Source: Nitrosomonas sp.
GTDB taxonomy: Bacteria > Pseudomonadota > Gammaproteobacteria > Burkholderiales > Nitrosomonadaceae
Direction of reading: 5' to 3'
Length of the DNA stretch: 11,556 nt
NCBI GenBank assembly: GCA_029881855.1
Contig: JAOULU010000023.1
Span: 1 to 11,556 of the forward strand
In this document: positions 8,141 through 11,556 of the stretch, piece by piece
Position numbering within the stretch: position 1 is the stretch's first letter
How the letters are laid out: the number at the start of each line of letters is the position of its first letter
Notes under the pieces: generated by a model
Database searches by the model: none
Told to the model about the DNA's origin: nothing
The model's input: only the letters and a program-made list of their open reading frames with translations
Made by a program: the position numbers and the translations under genes

Positions 8141-8252
8141 GTTGGTTAAATTAAGGCAAGTGGACGAGTGGCAGAGTTCCAGCTTCGGCTGGTTTAGAGA
8201 AGGCACGGAAATTGTTAATAGCCTTTGTATCATTTTATCTACATTAACCAAC
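8141..8252 (+). ncRNA. Candidate structured RNA leader upstream of the D-Ala-D-Ala carboxypeptidase
   Basis: A 112-base element closed by a perfect 9-bp stem, GTTGGTTAA (8141-8149) with TTAACCAAC (8244-8252). Inside it a second pairing, AAGGC (8153-8157) with GCCTT (8221-8225), encloses a perfect hairpin CCAGC-TTCG-GCTGG (8179-8192) with a stable UUCG tetraloop. The nested helices share one axis, as in a folded RNA domain. The element ends 19 bases before the ATG of the carboxypeptidase gene, so it would sit in its 5' leader. It matches no riboswitch class I could recall (cobalamin, TPP, c-di-GMP, SAM and fluoride signatures were considered). A non-autonomous DNA repeat is the main alternative. 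Confidence 0.45.
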
Positions 8253-8271
8253 ATTCAAAGAGAATAGGGTT

Positions 8272-9513
8272 ATGTTTGTTTTGAAACACGCAAAGAGGGA
8301 AGTGTTTTTTCTTTTATCCGTGCTGTTGTTACTCTCCTGGGTAGGTCAGGCACAGGCAAATCCACGCTATGCTTCTATTGTGATTGATGCGGATACAGGG
8401 CATATTCTTCATGAATCACGTGCCAAAGCTAGCCGCTATCCGGCATCTCTCACTAAGATGATGACGCTCTACATGTTGTTTGAGGCAATGGAGCAAGGCA
8501 AAATAAGACCGAATACTCAGATGCGGGTGTCCAGGCATGCTGCATCTATGCCGCAGACCAATATTGGCTTAAGACCGGGTGATACTATTGCAGTGCATGA
8601 AGCAATTCCTGCGCTGATCGCACGTTCTGCCAACGATGTGGCGGTGGTTGTTGCCGAGGCATTAGGTGGCACTGAGACTAAATTTGGCCGTATGATGACA
8701 GCAAAAGCCCGCGATATGGGTATGCATACGACCACTTTTCGAAACGCTTCCGGTTTGCCTAATGGTAGGCAAAAGACCACAGCTAGGGACATGGTTGTCT
8801 TGTCTGCACGCCTGATGAAGGATTTTCCTCAACACTATCATCATTTCTCAGTTCAGTCGTTTCGTTATAAAGGTGTCACTTATAACAGCCACAATCGTAT
8901 AGTACGAAATGTTAGGGGCGTGGATGGTTTGAAAACAGGCTTTATCCGAGCCTCTGGTTACAATGTGGCGACTTCAGCAAAACGCGGTGACCGTCGCGTT
9001 ATAGCGGTGGTGATGGGTGGGAAAACCGCTGTTTCTCGTGACCGTCATATTGGAAAATTGTTGGACCGTACCTTTAACCGAGCAATTGCTAGTAACAGTA
9101 ATAATGTGCTGCCGGGTGTGATTTTGAGTAGCGCTATGGTGCCCTTGCCGAAATTTAAACCGGGGTTCAGTCCTAAACCCGTACTTAAACCTATCTTCAC
9201 TCAAGAGAAAGAAACGGGTTCAGGCATCAAACAAGCGTCCACTCAACTAAAGACTCCTGAATTGCAAAGAGTTGCCATGGTAGATAACGACAGTTGGGCG
9301 GTGCAGATAGGCACTTATCAGGAGCGTGACCGTGCCCAAGCTCAAGTCCAAGCGGCTAATAATTGGGTCGTCGGTGAGATGGTGATAACTGAAGTAGAAA
9401 TCAGTAACCGAAAATTGTACCGCGCACGGCTAGAAGGCTTAAAGGAAAATCAGGCGCGTATCGCTTGTCAAAGCTTGGTTCAGCACGGAATGGAATGCCT
9501 GGTAGTACGGTAA
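8272..9513 (+). CDS. D-alanyl-D-alanine carboxypeptidase (peptidase S11, low-molecular-mass PBP) with C-terminal SPOR domain
   Basis: 413 residues. A Sec signal peptide covers residues 1-29 (MFVLKHAKRE, hydrophobic run, cleavage after A-Q-A). The S11 transpeptidase-like fold has all catalytic motifs: S59-L-T-K62 (acylated serine S59), S119-A-N121 and K221-T-G. It would trim terminal D-Ala from peptidoglycan stem peptides in the periplasm. After about residue 275 a Pro/Lys-rich linker leads to a SPOR domain (about 341-413, starting SWAVQIGTYQ), which in this family binds denuded glycan at the division site. The usual PBP5-type C-terminal domain with amphipathic anchor is replaced by SPOR. This architecture and wording (RYASIVIDADTG, SKxGLRPGD-like block, VDGLKTGFIRASGYN) are typical of alphaproteobacterial enzymes. 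Two Cys in the SPOR domain (near 399 and 409) could pair. GGG lies shortly before the ATG. Confidence 0.95.
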   Translation: MFVLKHAKREVFFLLSVLLLLSWVGQAQANPRYASIVIDADTGHILHESRAKASRYPASLTKMMTLYMLFEAMEQGKIRPNTQMRVSRHAASMPQTNIGLRPGDTIAVHEAIPALIARSANDVAVVVAEALGGTETKFGRMMTAKARDMGMHTTTFRNASGLPNGRQKTTARDMVVLSARLMKDFPQHYHHFSVQSFRYKGVTYNSHNRIVRNVRGVDGLKTGFIRASGYNVATSAKRGDRRVIAVVMGGKTAVSRDRHIGKLLDRTFNRAIASNSNNVLPGVILSSAMVPLPKFKPGFSPKPVLKPIFTQEKETGSGIKQASTQLKTPELQRVAMVDNDSWAVQIGTYQERDRAQAQVQAANNWVVGEMVITEVEISNRKLYRARLEGLKENQARIACQSLVQHGMECLVVR

Positions 9514-9638
9514 ATGATAGTTATGTTGCTGCAGTCAATTAAAGAATAATATCTTTTTAAAATTCTTTTGGTGATAGATCACCAATGCCAATGAGTGCTT
9601 CATAAGCTTATCCAGGCTCCAAACGATTACGCATATAA
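9514..9638. other. Gene-free stretch after the carboxypeptidase gene
   Basis: No intact gene. It contains an AT-rich inverted repeat AAAGAAT (9541-9547) / ATTCTTT (9562-9568), too weak for a confident terminator, and the palindrome at 9568-9585. On the minus strand it continues downstream of the broken RAYT with no readable homology. Confidence 0.4.
9568..9585. repeat. Perfect palindrome downstream of the carboxypeptidase gene
   Basis: TTGGTGAT-AG-ATCACCAA, 8-bp arms with a 2-base centre. No T-run follows on either strand, so it is not a standard terminator. It could be a protein-binding site, or a hairpin left at the edge of the transposon-derived sequence. Confidence 0.5.
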
Positions 9639-9812
9639 TTACAACCAAAGACTGTCCCCAGATTTCCACTGAAATTGTTCGCAAGCTGCTCCCAATTTGC
9701 TCAGATAAAACTGACAATCTTCTTCCCCAGCAAATATAACGCTCCGATTATTGCCACGTTGTATCACATGTTGCGGCTGTCCTGGAATATCAAAACGTGG
9801 AAGTCGAGCCAT
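9639..9812 (-). pseudogene. Truncated RAYT (IS200-like Y1 transposase), N-terminal remnant
   Basis: The minus strand encodes 57 residues beginning MARLPRFDIPGQPQHVIQRG and continuing NNRSVIFAGEEDCQFYLSKL before a TAA at 9639-9641. This is the conserved N terminus of the REP-associated tyrosine transposase family; compare MARLARVILPEYPHHIIQRG in the intact copy at 10877. Reading diverges from the family after about residue 46: the expected IHAYVLMTNHVHLL block with the HUH motif never appears, nor does the catalytic tyrosine, in any frame I read. The ribosome site is still there (AGGA about 8 bases before the ATG). It is therefore a dead copy missing roughly three quarters of the gene. On its coding strand GGGGACAG appears at the divergence point, echoing the GGGGACAC at the left end of the intact copy. 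Confidence 0.8.
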
Positions 9813-9880
9813 ATTTTCATCCTACAAATTTACTTGGTCATGATAGCAGTGTAATTTCACAGAACAATCGAGTCTGATCC

Positions 9881-9908
9881 CATTGATTCTCATTGGTTCC
9901 ATTGGTTT
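9881..9908. repeat. Three short tandem CATTGRTT repeats
   Basis: Successive units CATTGATTCT (9881-9890), CATTGGTTC (9891-9899) and CATTGGTTT (9900-9908), just beyond the 3' end of the HEPN-like gene. Short and imperfect; no function assigned. Confidence 0.45.
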
Positions 9909-9933
9909 AAAACGTGACAGCTTTTTGTATCCG

Positions 9934-10686
9934 CTAGAGCTGCTTGTTAGATTTTTCATTGAAGTGATCCAAATGTTTTTTGTATAACTGGCCGGTAATA
10001 CTTCCGTAATCTGGGTAATCTCTATCGTCAATTTGAGCTGGTATATCATGAGCTTGATTGCTCATTATTTCCCAGTTTTCTTCATAGTCCATCTTAGAGT
10101 CGTGAACGATATTTAGTAAAAACACAAAACTATACCAGCCATATTTGATATTTTCATGCACGAATGGAAATCGTAGCTCATCTACGTTAGTTAAGCCTTT
10201 TCTATTATGAGCATGTACAGTTGGATTTCTAATTTTTTTATATATATTGTTGAAGTAATTATCAAAATACCCTAGCTCTTTACTGCTTGCACCGTTACTT
10301 TTTAGAAACTTTGTCCATTTGCTATTGAATGAGCCGCTTGCGTTAGAGCCAAGAACATTATTGATGTCCGCCTCCATCATCGCTTGAAAGTATATAGCTG
10401 TATCAATACAGTGCTCCGCCTCTTTTCTTCGAAGTGAACTGAGGTGCCCTGCAAAGTGGAAAGCATTAATTGGATCCACGCTACCAACATCAATGCCACA
10501 GACAGTATTCTTTAGTGATTCTCTCTCAATATTGTGATCTTCTTTAAAATCATAATTAAATCCGCTTATTCCATTTTCAGAGAGCGCAACAGATATTGGA
10601 ACTTTGTAAATACGATATGCTCTGAATAAGTTACTCAATGCTTTGTGCCCTAAATAATGAGCTATATCGTAATTTGATAAATCCAT
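9934..10686 (-). CDS. Unrecognised protein with HEPN-like R-x4-H motif
   Basis: 250 residues, no signal peptide, no membrane segment. I do not recognise the N-terminal ~80 residues. From about 85 to 165 the sequence looks all-helical. A helix LRRKEAEHCIDTAIYFQAMMEADINNVL is followed by a region NSKWTKFLKS, then YFDNYFNNIYKKIRNPTVHAHNRKG. The R153-N-P-T-V-H158 motif fits the R-x4-6-H signature of HEPN RNase domains, where Arg-(Asn)-...-His sits at the start of the last helix, as here. HEPN proteins act in toxin-antitoxin, abortive infection and other defence systems, but also include non-catalytic members. The ATG at 10686 has a strong Shine-Dalgarno (GGGGAGG directly upstream). The gene lies between a dead and an intact RAYT, suggesting accessory status. 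No antitoxin-like partner is visible beside it. HEPN membership is inference from one motif plus context. Confidence 0.7.
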   Translation of the reverse strand: MDLSNYDIAHYLGHKALSNLFRAYRIYKVPISVALSENGISGFNYDFKEDHNIERESLKNTVCGIDVGSVDPINAFHFAGHLSSLRRKEAEHCIDTAIYFQAMMEADINNVLGSNASGSFNSKWTKFLKSNGASSKELGYFDNYFNNIYKKIRNPTVHAHNRKGLTNVDELRFPFVHENIKYGWYSFVFLLNIVHDSKMDYEENWEIMSNQAHDIPAQIDDRDYPDYGSITGQLYKKHLDHFNEKSNKQL

Positions 10687-10707
10687 AACCCTCCCCTGAT
10701 AAAGCTA
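10687..10707 (-). promoter_or_regulatory. Strong Shine-Dalgarno of the HEPN-like gene
   Basis: On the minus strand AGGGGAGGGTT precedes the ATG. It is the strongest ribosome site in the window and fixes the start at 10686. Confidence 0.6.
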
Positions 10708-10716
10708 TCAGTATGT

Positions 10717-10739
10717 TTATGAGGAACGAATCCTCATAA
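10717..10739. promoter_or_regulatory. Palindrome at the predicted transcription start of the HEPN-like gene
   Basis: Perfect 9-bp arms TTATGAGGA (10717-10725) and TCCTCATAA (10731-10739) with a 5-base loop. On the minus strand it begins 5 bases after the TATAAT box, so it covers the expected +1. It could be an operator for a repressor or autoregulator, or a 5'-end stem-loop of the mRNA. No T-run supports a terminator role. Confidence 0.5.
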
Positions 10740-10744
10740 GCATT

Positions 10745-10774
10745 ATTATAATGTTCCCGTTCGTTTTCTGTACT
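10745..10774 (-). promoter_or_regulatory. Probable promoter of the HEPN-like gene
   Basis: On the minus strand the perfect -10 TATAAT (10745-10750) has, at 18 bp, the weak -35 AGTACA (10769-10774; only ACA matches). Transcription would start near 10739, giving a leader of about 50 bases containing the palindrome and the ribosome site. Confidence 0.5.
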
Positions 10775-10817
10775 ATCTTATAAATTAAATACTAACATAA
10801 AGTTATCTCCATCTAAT

Positions 10818-10832
10818 TGGGTAGGAAACCCA
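10818..10832 (+). repeat. Small hairpin just outside the left end of the RAYT unit
   Basis: TGGGT-AGGAA-ACCCA, 5-bp stem with 5-base loop, 10 bases before the left inverted repeat. Y1 HUH transposases recognise small subterminal hairpins, so this may be the recognition element of the RAYT, but the match is structural only. Confidence 0.4.
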
Positions 10833-10842
10833 GGTATTACGG

Positions 10843-11550
10843 GGACACAATATCTAATTAATGCTAAAATCCACCAATGGCAAGACTAGCAAGGGTCATT
10901 TTACCCGAATACCCACATCATATTATTCAACGCGGCAACCGACGCCAAGATGTCTTTTTTTGTGAAGACGATTACATTTTTTATCTCGGCTTACTAAAAG
11001 AATGGTGTGATGCAGAGGACATTGAAGTCTGGGCATATTGCTTGATGACGAACCATGTGCATTTGATTTTAAAGCCTGCACAACATTCTGATTTATCAAA
11101 GGCCGTTGCAGAAACACATCGACGCTATACAGTTATGATTAATTTCCGGGAAAATTGGCGGGGATACTTATGGCAAGGCAGGTTCTCATCCTATCCTATG
11201 GAACAAGCTTATTTACTTCAAGCCGCTGCTTATGTAGAGCTCAATCCTGTGAAAATGGAGCTGGTAAAATCAGCATGGGACTATCGTTGGAGCAGTGTGC
11301 ATGCGCATATAACAGGCAAAGACCCACAGGGCATTGTAGACGCGCAGAAATTACTTGATATATGTGGAGATTGGAAAACTTATTTAATGCAATCTCAGCC
11401 GATATTAGACAGCACATTTGAGAGCCACTTAAATACGGGTAGGCCACTTGGAAGCACTGAATTTATTAAAAATGCAGAACAATTGCTTGGACGAGATTTA
11501 CTAAAAAAGAAACCAGGCCCAAAACCTAAAGATAATTAAGTATTGTGTCC
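10843..11550 (+). mobile_element. RAYT unit bounded by an 18-bp imperfect inverted repeat
   Basis: The left end 10843-10860 and the reverse complement of the right end 11533-11550 agree at 16 of 18 positions (shared GGACACAATA at the outside and TAATTA at the inside). The repeats enclose one gene, the RAYT at 10877-11539, with only a few bases to spare; the right repeat overlaps the last bases of the gene. Classic IS200/IS605 elements lack terminal inverted repeats, so this bracketed arrangement is a feature of certain RAYT-type genes. The window ends 6 bases after the right repeat, so flanking duplications cannot be judged. Confidence 0.65.
10877..11539 (+). CDS. REP-associated tyrosine transposase (Y1_Tnp, HUH family)
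   Basis: 220 residues, apparently intact. The N terminus MARLARVILPEYPHHIIQRGN is the family start. The HUH metal site is H60-V-H62 in AYCLMTNHVHLILKP. The middle block YLWQGRFSSYPM (97-108) is conserved. The single catalytic tyrosine is Y119 in AAYVELNPVKMELV. WDYRWSS (134-140) and a basic tail (KKKPGPKPK) complete the family pattern. Such enzymes nick single-stranded DNA and covalently join the 5' end through Tyr; RAYTs are linked to spread of REP/BIME hairpins and are usually domesticated single-copy genes. The start ATG at 10877 lies 16 bases inside the left inverted repeat. There is no clear Shine-Dalgarno (CCACCA precedes it), so expression may be low. Confidence 0.93.
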   Translation: MARLARVILPEYPHHIIQRGNRRQDVFFCEDDYIFYLGLLKEWCDAEDIEVWAYCLMTNHVHLILKPAQHSDLSKAVAETHRRYTVMINFRENWRGYLWQGRFSSYPMEQAYLLQAAAYVELNPVKMELVKSAWDYRWSSVHAHITGKDPQGIVDAQKLLDICGDWKTYLMQSQPILDSTFESHLNTGRPLGSTEFIKNAEQLLGRDLLKKKPGPKPKDN

Positions 11551-11556
11551 ATAGAA

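Noticed and set aside
8150..8230. tRNA-like fold with UUCG hairpin
   Set aside because: No anticodon stem, T-loop GTTCRA motif or acceptor stem can be formed; the helices are coaxial and nested rather than cloverleaf.
8141..8252. Integron attC site, because the ends read GTTGGTT and AACCAAC
   Set aside because: In attC the outer boxes are RYYYAAC at the left and GTTRRRY at the right; here the order is the reverse on both strands, and there is no integrase or cassette context.
9535..9717. Minus-strand 60-codon open frame overlapping the RAYT remnant
   Set aside because: It is out of frame with the recognisable transposase sequence, low-complexity toward its end, and resembles no family.

Overview
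The window reads as a bacterial chromosome segment, most likely from a moderately AT-rich gammaproteobacterium (inference). The gene set supports this: a pyruvate-dehydrogenase-type E3 with its own lipoyl domain, ProA, a DUF938 methyltransferase, a retropepsin-like 'zinc protease' lipoprotein, and a REP-associated tyrosine transposase (RAYT). The species cannot be named from the sequence. One gene, a D-Ala-D-Ala carboxypeptidase with a SPOR tail, looks more alphaproteobacterial in style.

Layout. Positions 73-4681 carry four minus-strand genes: proA (gamma-glutamyl phosphate reductase), then 30 bp later a lipoyl-domain dihydrolipoyl dehydrogenase that ends at a stem-loop terminator, then a small exported protein with a beta-sandwich-like body, then a coiled-coil lipoprotein with a retropepsin-like domain. 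A divergent intergenic region (4682-4920) separates these from three plus-strand genes: a membrane-anchored FMN/3Fe-4S glutamate-synthase-like oxidoreductase and two different class I SAM methyltransferases. Positions 7920-8271 hold no gene but contain two strong inverted-repeat structures. The second is a probable structured leader just upstream of the penicillin-binding carboxypeptidase (8272-9513).

From about 9514 to the right end the window looks like an accessory region. A broken RAYT N-terminus lies on the minus strand (9639-9812). Next comes an unrecognised 250-residue minus-strand gene whose R-x4-H motif sits in a helical setting reminiscent of HEPN RNases (9934-10686). Its probable promoter has a perfect palindrome at the expected transcription start. 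Last is an intact RAYT (10877-11539) bracketed by an 18-bp imperfect inverted repeat. The HEPN-like gene is thus flanked by two oppositely oriented RAYT copies, one dead and one apparently intact.

The left part is ordinary metabolism and envelope biology: proline synthesis, 2-oxoacid dehydrogenase E3, exported proteins and peptidoglycan trimming. The most interesting parts are the HEPN-like/RAYT block and the structured leader before the carboxypeptidase. All calls come from reading the sequence and from family knowledge; no searches were run.
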